Assembly: GCF_000150275.1 (NCBI RefSeq) | Contig: NW_002060956.1 | Coordinates: 1,635,207 to 1,699,206 of the forward strand | From: Trichoplax adhaerens | Taxonomy: Eukaryota; Placozoa; Uniplacotomia; Trichoplacea; Trichoplacidae | Direction of reading: 5' to 3' | Length of the DNA: 64,000 bases | In this document: one piece after another, positions 14,028-25,569 of the stretch | How the letters are laid out: each line of letters opens with the position of its first letter | Numbering within the stretch: the stretch's first letter is position 1 | The notes under the pieces: model-generated | Told to the model about the DNA's origin: nothing | What the model saw: the letters and a program-made list of their open reading frames with translations, nothing else | Database searches by the model: none | Position numbers and translations under genes: made by a program

Positions 14028-14477
14028 TTATATGCTGATCTCCAATTTCAAATTCTCATCCGCTAAGTGTTCGATCTGTTGAAGCTTCAGCGGCTGCGGC
14101 AGCCTAGGATCTCTTGTAACAGTACGAATTTTTTGGATTTGTAGTCGAAGTTTCGCAATGCATTTGGCATCTTCCTCCCTTTTTTCGGAAGACCGCTTTT
14201 GCCGCAGTTTCGAGTTTTTAATATTTTGATTCTTCTTTCGGATATTGCGAATCAGATTCCGTCCAGGTTTCCTAAGTTCCATCGGTATCTTACGTAGGAT
14301 ATCATTATAATATTTCACTCCTTCTTCTGCTAACTCTTCAGCCGTGCTCCCTGATGTAATGACTAAGGTCATTCTTAATTGGAATTCTTCATCTTGAACG
14401 ATGGGTTTCACCCTGTCGTCCATAACATAGTCGACTATGTTGTTCAGATCTTTACTTGGAGAATGGTTAAGGGCCAT
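14028..14477 (-). CDS. CNC-like bZIP protein, intronless, atypical basic region
   Basis: A single-exon gene of 149 residues, inferred to be nuclear. Residues 45-95 match the CNC domain layout: a helix around YYNDILRKI (compare FNELL in NF-E2/Nrf proteins), then GRNLIRNIRKK, which aligns with the CNC hallmark LIRDIRRR. A basic region and a short coiled coil (about 96-118) follow. After alignment, invariant Asn85 is present but the invariant Arg is Gln93, with an Arg one position earlier (Arg92), so the N-x7-R signature is broken. A second helical segment covers 128-147. There is no long zipper, so dimerisation and DNA binding may be altered. It lies on the same strand as the next bZIP gene, about 1.5 kb away. 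The CNC assignment is by motif only. Confidence 0.65.
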   Translation of the reverse strand: MALNHSPSKDLNNIVDYVMDDRVKPIVQDEEFQLRMTLVITSGSTAEELAEEGVKYYNDILRKIPMELRKPGRNLIRNIRKKNQNIKNSKLRQKRSSEKREEDAKCIAKLRLQIQKIRTVTRDPRLPQPLKLQQIEHLADENLKLEISI

Positions 14478-14639
14478 TACTTCAATGTTTCCTAGTCCAA
14501 TGGGCGATAACTAACAGTATCGACTTGCTACTTAATTAATCATCAAATAAGGAGAAGCTTTCGGGAGCAAATCCACCTCAGTTCTTCATCCCAATCCACT
14601 TTGATGTGTCTGATCGGCAAAACAGTCTTACTTGCTGTT

Positions 14640-14945
14640 CTGTAGTACAGTACCGTACCGAACTTGGGCTACAAGTCCAGTACTGTACAGTGTACAGTAC
14701 AGTATCACATTTTTAAATTTGTACTGTACACTGTGTAGCAAAATTTGCCTTTATTTAGTTATTATTCCGCAGGTGCTTTAATAAAACAGAAATTTAACTA
14801 CGGATTTGAAATCTTCAACTAATGCACTATCGTTTGAATTACTTTTTACATGATTTGGTCAATATTAAAGCATTTACAGTACTTATTTAATAATCTGGAA
14901 CGAAAAAGATCACGCTGTACTGTACAGTATCACATTTTTAAATTT
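14640..14945. repeat. GTAC palindrome cluster with a repeated core
   Basis: Dense ACTGTACAGT-type palindromes occupy 14640-14710. A segment reading ACTGTACAGTATCACA, followed by TTTTTAAATTTGTACTG, occurs twice in direct orientation, at about 14693-14726 and 14917-14950. Because it starts and ends in GTACTG/CTGTAC sequence it resembles a small dispersed element rather than a simple repeat. Confidence 0.6.
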
Positions 14946-14950
14946 GTACT

Positions 14951-15650
14951 GCACAGCATCGGATTGCAATTTGCCAGTCGTAACCGCCAAAATCCATCGC
15001 TCAACGTGGCAAATTGCAAACATTTACTTACGGATTGACGGAAATAATGTTCCCTTGCACACTAAAGCTACAGTATACGTCCTGTTATTTCTTACCGTTT
15101 TCGAAAAAGGAATTGTATACCAAATTGTTGATTGGCTCAACGAACTCTGCACGATGTGTACTGTACGTGATTGGACCACTACAATGTACAGTAGTTATCC
15201 ATAACACGGTATGGGCGAGCAGTACGAGTACGGTTAGGATTGAGAAAATGAAGAAGCCGAGGTTATCTGACCAGGCCTAAGGAAGCGCTTAATTCTTCAG
15301 TATACTGTACACAATCAGTGATGACCAACACTTTGACAACCATTTTCCACTGTTTTAACAATATACCTTTTATTGATTTACACAACTACCTCTAAAATTC
15401 TCGTCAATGAGAGTCACGCCGCATGATCAAATTAACGTATTACATTTATTTATACTGTACTGAATGTCGATTCACAAATGTAAGATTTCAATCGACACAC
15501 TATTCCTTGACCGTTCAAGTACACAGCCAAATTTAAAACCAATTAAAATATATATATTTGCTACCTAACAAGTGCAACCATGACACAATTTCCGAATTAG
15601 TCCAATGTATCAAGACAAGCGTGTGATCATTTTAAAGGAAAGAAGGAAGC
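14951..15650. other. intergenic interval between bZIP genes
   Basis: Short overlapping open frames between about 14850 and 15280 have no domain and include the palindromic repeat, so I treat them as non-coding. Nothing else is recognisable. Confidence 0.45.
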
Positions 15651-15850
15651 AGCAAGGTTGGGTCAATGTGGATCGTATTTCGTGAAGGGTGCAAATATGG
15701 CAAAAGATCGATTGTATGGACCGTTACAGTTCTGTTAAAGACTTACTACAGTACAGTACAGAGCTGTCCGGTCCACTCCAATCGATCTTGCAATATTTGC
15801 TCTCTTCACGGAATACGCTTCACATTGACCTATCCTTGTTGACCTGTTTG
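15651..15850. repeat. imperfect inverted repeat (foldback element)
   Basis: The left arm, about 15653-15738, is the imperfect reverse complement of the right arm, about 15762-15846. Shared blocks read in the left-arm sense include GGTCAATGTG, CGTATT-CGTGAAG, GCAAATAT and GATCGATTG-GGACCG. A short GTAC-rich loop (ACTACAGTACAGTACAG) lies between them. The arms are about 85 bp with roughly 80% identity by eye. A non-autonomous foldback or MITE-type element is the likeliest explanation, and I see no transposase nearby. Confidence 0.75.
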
Positions 15851-16024
15851 TTTCCAATACTAATTCAAAAATTCTTTAGTTCACAAATGAGTAGCATAAA
15901 AACAGCCAAGCTACGAGACACAAATGTTTGACTTTAACCATTTGAGAAACTAACAACAGAATAAAACTACAGTAGACACTTTTCACGACTAATTTAAGGT
16001 CGTAAAAACGTTCTGGAGCGGCTA

Positions 16025-16543
16025 CTAATTAAAGCTACTCCAAAAATCATAACGATGATTCGCAATCATATCAAGCACCATGCGAAGCGATGATTCGCAA
16101 TTATAATTCAACACGGTATGATTGATATTTTCTATGAGTTGTTCATATCTTTTGACAGTGTCTTGAAGATTTGTTCTTTCATGAGATGACCGACGTCTTC
16201 GGTTTCTTGAGTAAGAACGGCTCTTCTTCTTTCTCCGCATTTTGCTAATTAGCATTTTAGCGCTCTTTCTTTCAGCCTTTGGCATTTTCTGTAGCAATCT
16301 ATTGCGTACTTTAGTATTTTTATCAGCCAATTGATCGACAGTAAATTCTGTAAGCAAGTATATGCTCGATTTTAGATAGGCTTCGTCGTCGTCCAAGACT
16401 GAACCAGACGGCAAATCGTTCCTTTGAGGATTCGAGGCTTCGACAGTTGGCGAGCTGGGGTCATTTTGAATAGCACAATCGCTGAAAATCTGGCCTAGTT
16501 CCGGGTACCAGTCATCATATTCGCTATTGCTTTTGCTAGCCAT
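16025..16543 (-). CDS. second CNC-like bZIP protein, intronless
   Basis: A single-exon gene of 172 residues from the ATG at 16543. An in-frame ATG at 16591 would add 16 residues, but MASKSNSEYDD is the more typical start. Residues 1-60 are acidic. Residues 65-120 follow the CNC layout: FTVDQLADKNTKVRNRLLQK aligns with the CNC helix, then MLISKMRRKKKS aligns with LIRDIRRRGKN, and a very Arg-rich stretch ends the basic region. The invariant Asn is Ser108, while the invariant Arg (Arg116) is kept. A short coiled coil covers about 121-142. It shares strand, size, lack of introns and domain order with the gene at 14028-14477, so the two are probably old duplicates, though sequence identity is low. 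Confidence 0.62.
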   Translation of the reverse strand: MASKSNSEYDDWYPELGQIFSDCAIQNDPSSPTVEASNPQRNDLPSGSVLDDDEAYLKSSIYLLTEFTVDQLADKNTKVRNRLLQKMPKAERKSAKMLISKMRRKKKSRSYSRNRRRRSSHERTNLQDTVKRYEQLIENINHTVLNYNCESSLRMVLDMIANHRYDFWSSFN

Positions 16544-16686
16544 TTTCCAAGACAGAATAACTATATTTCTAGTTATCCTCGTAAACTTCAAAATTTGGGA
16601 GAAGGAATAGAGTCTTACCGCACCCTTTTTCAGTTGACACTTTGGAGATGGCTCTCAACTAATAACTTTTGAACGCAAAAGGAACC

Positions 16687-16990
16687 GGTTTTACAGTATA
16701 GTACAGTACTTACTGTACAGTACAGTACAGTCTAGAAGTACTGTAAAGTACACTATGTACTGTACTAAAGGTCATTTTTTTTCTTGTACAGTACAGTACC
16801 GTAGTCATTGACATATTGTACAGTATGTCGCCTACTGTCCAGTCTCTTTGTACACTCATTCTAGGCTGTACCCTAGGGTTCAGAGTCCTGGATCAGACAT
16901 GACTGGGATTACTTTCTCTTTACTGTACAGTGTACAGTACACCATTTTACGTACCGCGCGTAGTTGTACAGTACTTCCCGGATTCTGAAT
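16687..16990. repeat. GTAC-rich palindromic tract
   Basis: Overlapping TGTACAGTAC and ACTGTAC words dominate about 16694-16755, 16786-16803, 16819-16828 and 16920-16974. Most are self-complementary, so the tract can form many short hairpins. It lies just upstream of the minus-strand bZIP gene ending at 16543, where a promoter would be expected. Confidence 0.6.
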
Positions 16991-18504
16991 TGAAATTCCG
17001 TACAAGTATAGAATATTATTATTAACGATTCATTATAATATTATTGTTATTATATTTTAAAGTCCAATTTTTTTCTATGCTCGGGGCTGGGTAGAAAGTA
17101 CCGTACGCTGTCAAGTAACCGATTATATTATAGTAGTTATAATAGCGAAGAGAAGGAAGCTTTGTTTTAATTTTAATGCAGGTTAGCACTTGGCTTCGTT
17201 TTTGCACAGTACAATCGTACGGTAACTGCACTGGCCAATTTTCTTGCATACACGTACACTCTATAGCAAATGAATAAGATAATTGTTTACAGAATAAAAT
17301 AATTCTTGTACAGTACAGCGATACGCCTTGTCGACTTGTGAACATATGTAATTATGAACTATTTTAGGGGGGGCGGCGTTACCCATGACGTTAATTCACT
17401 GCTAATGACCGATTATTTAATTGTGCCATGGATGCTGTATGCGTACATTTAAATAACAATAATGGCACTTTTAGAAAGTAAGATAGCAAATCTATCAAGC
17501 ACAATCTTTTACGATATTGCTCATTCACTGCACTTGTAAACGATAATAAATTTACCTTCAATTGATAGGACAATCGTGTCGACATATGGAAAATAATATA
17601 ATGCTCTCACTAGGTTGAATCAACGCTAATTGCATGAAATCCAGATATTATTACAAGACAATTACTCAATTAGTAAATTAATAAGCAATTGTGATCAATA
17701 TTTTCCCATCTGTACTCTATCAATGCATGATTCATCTAACTAATGCTAAGGGCTTACATAGAACCGTCAACTTGTTTAGCTCTTGTAAAATATACCGGGT
17801 TAAGATGCACACAGTCAAGTTTACTTAAAGTTCTGTAGCCATCCTTTATTGCAATTAGAAGTAGGTGTGAAATAAAGCTACTAAAATAGATTATAGTTTT
17901 GATTATCGTGGTCAACATGTTTTGTGGAAGCCAAATTAGATATAAGAATAATTTGATTTAAGTTGCCAACAATATGCATTTATAAGTTATAGTTATGGCA
18001 GGGTATAATACGTTGATTGAATTTCATACAGGAATGTAGTAATTATGCGCTCTCCTAAGATGGGAACAAAAAGTTCTTGTTGTATGATCGCTAGGTCGTA
18101 AACATAGAATGTACGTAAGTAGCTTCGCTGCCAGGCCGTTTACTATTGGTGATTCAATTGGACATACCATACAGTACATGTAACAAAATTCGTTATGATT
18201 AATTTGCTGAAGTAGATAGTTTTGTTTGCTATAGTCCATCTACTACTCGTAACCTATTTTAAATATACATCCATAGTAAAATCCGTTACACGCGTATTCC
18301 GAAACTTTTGTGATGAAAATTGTGTACGATACGGTTAGAGAAGTGGGTTGCCTTACGTAACAGAAACATTTCCTAAATATCGTGTAGTATATTTATGTAC
18401 TCACCCTTAGCAGCACGTAAAGTTTTCTGTTAACCAACCCAAAAATTATTTATTTACTTGTTTATTCACTTCTTGGCAGCCGCAATACACTAATATATCA
18501 CAGG
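16991..18504. other. intergenic interval before the receptor pair
   Basis: No gene is supported. A frame at 17022-17345 (-) is open by chance: it overlaps GTAC-containing DNA and shows no domain. The last few hundred bases must contain the promoter of the first glutamate receptor, but I cannot pin down a TATA element. Confidence 0.45.
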
Positions 18505-21500
18505 ATGGCTAGGCAAAGATTAATATACCTCGTATTTATTGGAATTACTTATTTGATGGCTTTACCTTTGGCAAATACGTTGTTGAGAGTAAAAATTGGT
18601 AAGATCATAGTTTAATTGTAATTGCACATGATATACGAATTTAAACAGCAATCAGCATATAGAAAGACTTTGCTAAAATTATTGTAAAACGATTTACAAT
18701 ATATTAGGTGAAATACACTTATTTTGAATCGAAATCATTTAGAGCACAGTGCTTGCTATTATGAATTAGACTCGTTATCTGGTCTTTAATTTCTTAATGG
18801 TCCTGACCGCTTATTTGCTTAAGATACGAATCTGTTTAATCGAAGATAGTGATATTTGTACTATTACGATGATTATATTGCAATAGATCATTGAGTAAAA
18901 ATAGTGTTACCCTTACTTTCAATTGATGGCCAACTGATAGGTTTAATAGTGCCATATGAAGCCGTCGAGATCGGAGATACTATGAAATCTGCTGAAGATT
19001 ATATCAATCGCATCTTATTTGCCGATAAAATTAATGTAAGCTATTCAATTGTCTATGCAAATATCTCGGACCCTGTGGATAATGTTGTGAAAGGTATGCT
19101 ATTCTAATTAGCACTATAATACGTTAGATTCGTGTGCCAATAACATACTCGATCAATAAATTGGACATTAACCATAACTGTACTATAATCTTATACTTAT
19201 AACTACTAATCGTATCATACCATAATGGATATCCTTGAAATCCATGTAGAAGTTCACGCTTTGAATATAGTTGTCTGACAGGGTTTATAAACTATATTTC
19301 CATATTTAGGGTGTAAAGTAATGCAAGATGGTGTCATAGCAGTAATTGGACCGCTAGCTGATAACATGGTGGAACAACTTCAATGGATTTTCTCCTCTGT
19401 ACACATACCCAATATTGCGCCGTTAGCATCAGACGTGTCCAATTCTAGAAGTTCCAATTTTCAATATCTTATACGTTTAGTACCTCCACACAGTGTGATG
19501 GTAGAAGCTGTAGCGTCTATTTTCACTAGTTATGGCTGGAATAAAGCTGCTCTACTTGGATCAGACACAAATTTTGGTAAACATTTATCGACAGTATCCA
19601 TTACTTTTAATATGTATTTCTCTAGAAAAGCCATATAGTAGAGCTGAGTGATCTTAAATGTAAATGTAGAATTAACTATGCAAGATGATTAAGAGCTGAA
19701 GAAATTGTGATAGTTAACTGTAATTATAATTATCAGTCGCTAAATGTTCAGATTGACTGTAAATTGCTTAGGCATCAAATCGTTGACGGAATTTACAATC
19801 CTTGCTTTGAAAAACCGTTGGAAAATATTAAATTTTGAGCTATTTAGTATCATGAGCAATACTTCAACAGATGTTACGTTGGATGATCGGCTAAAAAGAA
19901 TTAAAACTTCAGGTATTAACTCCAACTTGGGTGTTCAGTCATATCTTATTTTGTGTAGATACTAGAGGATGTACGGTGTTACCCAACTATATGTCTCGAT
20001 GATAGTCTTTCAGACTGGTTCCTTTTAATTCTCAGTTTAGCAAATTAATACATTAATTAAAAAAATAGGAGCAAGAATTGTAATATTAGCAGCGGATTCT
20101 CGACAAGCAATGAATGTTATAAATAAGGCTAACAAATTATCTATGCTTGAAAGTGGATGGGCTTGGATTCTTTTAGTTGACGTCGCTGATAAGGTAGTGA
20201 GTGATATTGTAACGTCCAAATTGTTACAATTTTATGCTCTTAATGATCTTTATAAGATAGTACTTTAACAATGTTAGTGCCATAGTAAGTATACCTTATA
20301 GTGCTTTTTGATTTGCATTCATATTACGGTGTTAATATTAGGATGGTTTCAAGCTAGCTTTCCCTGTATACAGTGATGGATTATTGGTAGTAACACAGAC
20401 GGCTGGTAAGGGGCAACTATACGATGATGTCATTGGTCGCTATCCAAATTTACAGGTAGTGTAGGTAACAAGTTCAGAATGCTGCATTTGTTAAGCAAAT
20501 CTGCTACAAGTACTTTTTTATTTGTTACCATAAGCATAAGGAACGAAGCATAGTGTCGTATAATTTAAAAAATTAAGTACCGAACCATAAAATTTAGAAT
20601 TAGTACAGCTTTCTTATTTCTATAGCCGATCCTTTTGAAATACTTTGATGCTGCATTAGCTATTGCTTATGCGGTCAATAACCTACTCGACGATGGAGTA
20701 ATCATCCAACCTGAAGGGATGAATTGTATAAGAGAATCCGTTGATCCGTGGCAGCATGGCAAAATTCTCTTAAAACGCATTAATTACGTTTGTATCAAAT
20801 GCATCGGCTTAAAAATTTTATATAGTTAGATGAAACTTCTGACTAATTTACCTGTTAGTTATGCCATATGAGGTTTCTCTCAAATATTGATTGATATCTT
20901 TCGTTTTATTTCTCAAGGTCTTGAGCGCTGGTAATGAGATCACTTATGATAGCGTGTCTAAATTTCCGTTCGCAAGTAGTCTATATCCACCAAATGCGGC
21001 TTATGAGATATTTAATTTTCACTATCCGAACTGGATAAAGGTGCTAGCTTTGGGCAATATGATGACTACATAAGAACTCAAAGCATGTCATAATTTAAAC
21101 TATTTTCCATATAATACATATATTAATGATTACCATCGCTGTAGGTTGGTAAATGGACAAACGTTCAAAGATTATTTCTAGACAAGAATAATACACGATT
21201 TTTGGGTCAGTCCTCGATTATATCAGATAGCGGATCTGCTATATTTGGAAAACATCTAATCGTGACCACAGTTATAGTATGTCATATTATTTTTTTATCA
21301 ATACCGCTATATGTGCTTGTTCCCTTACTTTACATCGTTGCATATAGGAGGAACCATTTATGATGAAAAACAACAAAACAGGAAAACTTTCAGGATTTTT
21401 GGTCGAGCTACTTGAACAGTTAAGTTTAGATCTTGGTTTCACTTACACTTTACAATTTCAAGAAGATGGCCAATACGGTATTCCAGAATTGACCTCTGAC

Positions 21501-23379
21501 GGTGTAAAATGGAGTGGAATGGTTGGCTCATTAATGCGGCGGGTAAGCTCATAAGACTAATACTTTCACTAATTACAATTAATAATAGATAGATAATTAT
21601 ATTTAAAGAGCAGAAATACTTAATGTAAAGTACTATATATGAACATGTATACAGCAGCAACTAAGAACTGAGCGAGCAGCTTTGCTACAAAACGTTAATA
21701 TCACTACGCTTACTTGTAAGAGTATTTTTGATAATCATTATTATGTTGAAATGGTAGGAAGTAGATTTAGCAGTAGCTCCTTTGTCAATTACCAAGGAAC
21801 GTGAATTGGTCATTGATTTTACAATGCCGTACTTGGAGAATGGTTATAAAATGTTAATGAAAAGACCTGAGTATCATTCTCCGTCAGTCTTTCAATGTTT
21901 TGCTCCATTAAGACCGTTGGTTTGGTTGATGATAGCGATCGCGATATTATTAATTTCCGTAACAGTAACTTGCATTCATTACTTTGGCCCGAAAGATTAC
22001 GTCAATGAGCAGTTACATTTATTACCGAATTATCAGTACGGTGGCTTACCTTCTGAACAAGATATTCGAAATTGGGTCGAGGACAACAAGGCAGACATAA
22101 AGGCATTAAATCTTAGTAATAGTGTTTGGTCTACGTTAAGCGCATTTTTACAGCAAGGCACTAATTACAATCCAAGATCACTACCGTTGCGCTTCATTAC
22201 TGCAATTTGGTGGTTAGCATGCACAATTATTATATCCACTTATACCGCCAACTTAGCCGCGTTCCTGACGGTTAATAGACTAGATCCAGGTAAATATATT
22301 TAAAACATGCAATTTCATTCATGAATGCGAATTTTTCATCGTTAATAGCCAGCAATGTTGCAACATTGTAAATATAAAAGGCAGTTGATCTTGTATGAGA
22401 TACGTTGTGATAATAGATGGTTGAAAATAAAGTAATTTACTGACTGCTATAGGTAATATTGCGTAACATTTCGAGGTTTTAATCGCAGGACCATGGATAA
22501 CTGATTACAGACTCCTCCAGCAGATTCCATAATTTCAGTTTAAATAAACTCGTCGCTTCTTCGAAAGCAAACCGTTAAATTTGTATTTCCTTACATAAAG
22601 ATCTTCTCATTCTTTTTTTTTCAGAAATTACATCTTTACTTCAGCTATCGCAGCAACATAAAATCAAATATGGTTTACCTGCAGGAGGAAGTATACATAA
22701 TCACTTTAGAACTTTAAATTATACACCTTATCCAGAGATGAGACCACATTTGAAGTTAGTCAATAATACTAATGAAGGAATCAAAGCTGCCAAGAAGGGT
22801 GGTTTCGTTTTTCTTTATGATGCTTCTACGTTAAATTATCTTGTTACTCAAGATTGCTCTCTGATAACCACTGGTCAGGAATTTATCAAGTCGAGCCATG
22901 CTCTAGGCTTACCACCAAACTCTCGCTATACCACGGAGATTACATTGGGCATATTAAATCTTCGAGTAAATGGATTTATTACAAAAGGGCTTGAACGTTG
23001 GTGAGTACGGTGTATATTATGAATTATCAATTCTGGTGAATGTTGTCAGTCTTACATTTAAATTGAGCTCATTAACAGAGAATTACTTTATTGAAATAGA
23101 TATTATAGAAACTTCATATTTTTATTTTATTTGCGATGTGTAAGCTGGTTTTAATGTAATTTTTTGTTCAGGTACGGATCAAAAAGATGTCAAAATGCTG
23201 ATCAGTCACCCAAAGCAAATTATCAAACAATTGGAGTTGAACATTTGGCTGGTGTCTTCTTAATAATTCTCTGTGGAATAGTTATAAGTTGGATAATTTT
23301 AGTTATACAATGGTATATCGCTGCATACCGCAATTTCAGAAGTAAATCCAAGGGTAATATGGAACATATGGTAGGTTGA
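18505..23379 (+). CDS. ionotropic glutamate receptor, tandem copy 1
   Basis: A ligand-gated cation channel subunit of the plasma membrane, 873 residues. Exons: 18505-18598, 18941-19093, 19310-19576, 19772-19912, 20069-20193, 20342-20455, 20626-20787, 20918-21040, 21145-21276, 21348-21542, 21758-22289, 22625-23000, 23172-23379. All splice phases agree. Order: signal peptide (about 1-24), amino-terminal domain to about 430, S1, M1 (about 557-578), pore loop with Gln634 at the Q/R site (LQQG), M3 with the gating motif TYTANLAAFLT (663-673), S2, and M4 in the last exon. Agonist contacts: the S1 arginine is present (Arg517 in PLSITKERE). The usual S2 Gly-Ser-Thr reads Gly-Ser-Ile (701-703), and Asp745 occupies the AMPA/kainate Glu position, as in glycine-binding subunits. 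The ligand could therefore be glycine or D-serine rather than glutamate (inference). The frame ends ATG|GTAGGT, resembling a donor, so a short extra C-terminal exon is possible. Confidence 0.9.
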
Positions 23380-25569
23380 TACGTGACTAAGATGATGTCT
23401 ATACCGCGAGTAATTTAAATTAATTGGTCCATAAGTTTGGTATTTAATTTAAAAACTAGTACAAAGTCACTTGCTACACTCTGATATTAATATTGATCTC
23501 ATAATTAATTTTATAATATATATCGATATTTTAAAATTTGCTTGTACTATCATGTTAGCAAATTACATTACTAAAACTAATTTTAGGATTTTATATAAAT
23601 TTTTATAGAAATCGAAGAACATTTTAGAGGCTTCGCGTAGAAGATTTGACCTAATATTACTTATTTTAAGATTAATGAATGCCTCGGATAGCGTTGTTAC
23701 CAAAAAGCAAACGGCAGTGGAAGTCTGAAGTGATTCAATTTATTTCAATTTTAGTTACAGGGTGACAAGATCACTTACTTGTTTACTAGACACAACATTG
23801 TTAAGGAATCAGGAAACAGAAACTTCTGATTTTGCATTTGTTGCTATCGTAATTTTAGGATATCGGACGATCTCTTAAGATACAGAAATTAAGATTTGTG
23901 CTCTATTTGTGTAAAGGGTATGATAATTTAGTGTGGCATGTCACATTGTTAATAGATAATTAATAAAATACTTGACAGAAGAATTAATAATAGAAGCACG
24001 TTTAACTTCAGTTACGTAATTGTACATAACTAACTTTTTATAATACAATTAATGTTTGCAATGAAATCTATTATCGTAGCGCAGTCCCCAATCAGCTTAA
24101 GGTTAAGGTTATAAATTGTACAAAAATAGTGCAAATTAGAATTTGTTAAAGAAACGGTTTTATGCGAGAAAGTGAAATTTTTACTAGACACTGAATTTTT
24201 TTCTATAATGTTTTAAAAACACGTTATCACTTACCCTTCAAGGCACCTTATTTATTGAGTTATAACAGCGTGAAACTGTTATTCATCAAGTGATTATAAT
24301 GCTTAATTCAAAATCACGAAAAGATAATATTGGCATTAATTGTCAGGCTTTGTAAGAGTGTCACTGCTATCGTGAGGCTTAGAATAAAAGTCCAATCGTT
24401 TTGGATATCAAACATTTATCTGATAATGTAAAGCGTAATTCCTTTTTAGTTTGATCACCTGAATATCATATTAGTGATAAATTAAGAATAATGGCTTATA
24501 CTTTAACCACCGCAGTGAAATACTATGAATAATATCAATGCATGAGTCGTACAAGCTCTTACCTGTACGTTTGTATCTGAATTAGATGGTATCAGGGCGT
24601 AATATTAATAATTATGAAGTGACTAAATCGAGCTTTGATAACCAAGTATTGTTAAATTTCAAGTAGGCTCCGTTTACGAGATGTTATTACTGTTTTTAGC
24701 AGTATGATAGCATTTATGAAGTGACTACCTAAGTTTAATTTGCTTAGTTACCAAAATAGCGATAATTTTCAGACGTATAATTATAGTAATATACAGTAAA
24801 CTTAGATCCTGTCAGTGTCATATTAGATTGACGGCACATTTTTGAAGAATATTTTTTTTATACAAAAGCTGACTTAATAATCACTTCCTTTCAATTTTAT
24901 ATAACCTTACAAGCCATTATTGTAGGCTACATAATCCGTCAATATTAATCACTTAGATATAGGAAAGGTTCAGCGTAACTTACGCAATCCTGCCATTACA
25001 AATCATAAAGTTACGCCCCAGTAATATTTCGTTACTATTATCATTTGTGTAATAGAGCAAGTTAAAAGATCAAAGATAAGAAAAAATGATGATGTACTTC
25101 CGCATTTGTATTTACTGTTAAGCCATATTACGTAAGTTTGGGTGTAGACTCCAATACTGGTCTTGAAGCAAGGGCTTTTGAAGTAAACAATAGGGTACAA
25201 AAGTTATAAAGTGCTATTAATTTAATCATCCTACTTGCTAAAGGATAATGGATTTGCAATCGAGCTGATTGGAGCTAGATAATTACATTACATTAAATCA
25301 ATACAACGGAAAGCTGGATTTATGAAAGTTGTGTGAACAAATCCTCGCCTTGGCAATTACGTAAGATGCTATTGTACTAATGGTTGTTTCTCTCTCTTTC
25401 TATAAATAGGAAACATTCTTAGTTGATTAGAACTTTCAACTTTGATTTTTCCGTTCAATATAATTTTCGATAGAATATTGAATTTGGCTAGATCATATTT
25501 CATTTGTTTGCAAAAACTTATTGATGATTTTTGACGCTTTATATCGCTTGAAACCTAATCTTTAATAAT
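23380..25569. other. intergenic interval between receptor copies
   Basis: About 2.2 kb of AT-rich DNA without a supported gene. It must hold the 3' end of the first receptor gene and the promoter of the second. Confidence 0.5.

Noticed and set aside
15689-15931. 80-codon frame on the plus strand
   Set aside because: It spans the two arms of the inverted repeat and is explained by it.
17022-17345. 107-codon minus-strand frame
   Set aside because: Low-complexity Asn/Tyr/Ile composition, GTAC repeats, and no recognisable domain.
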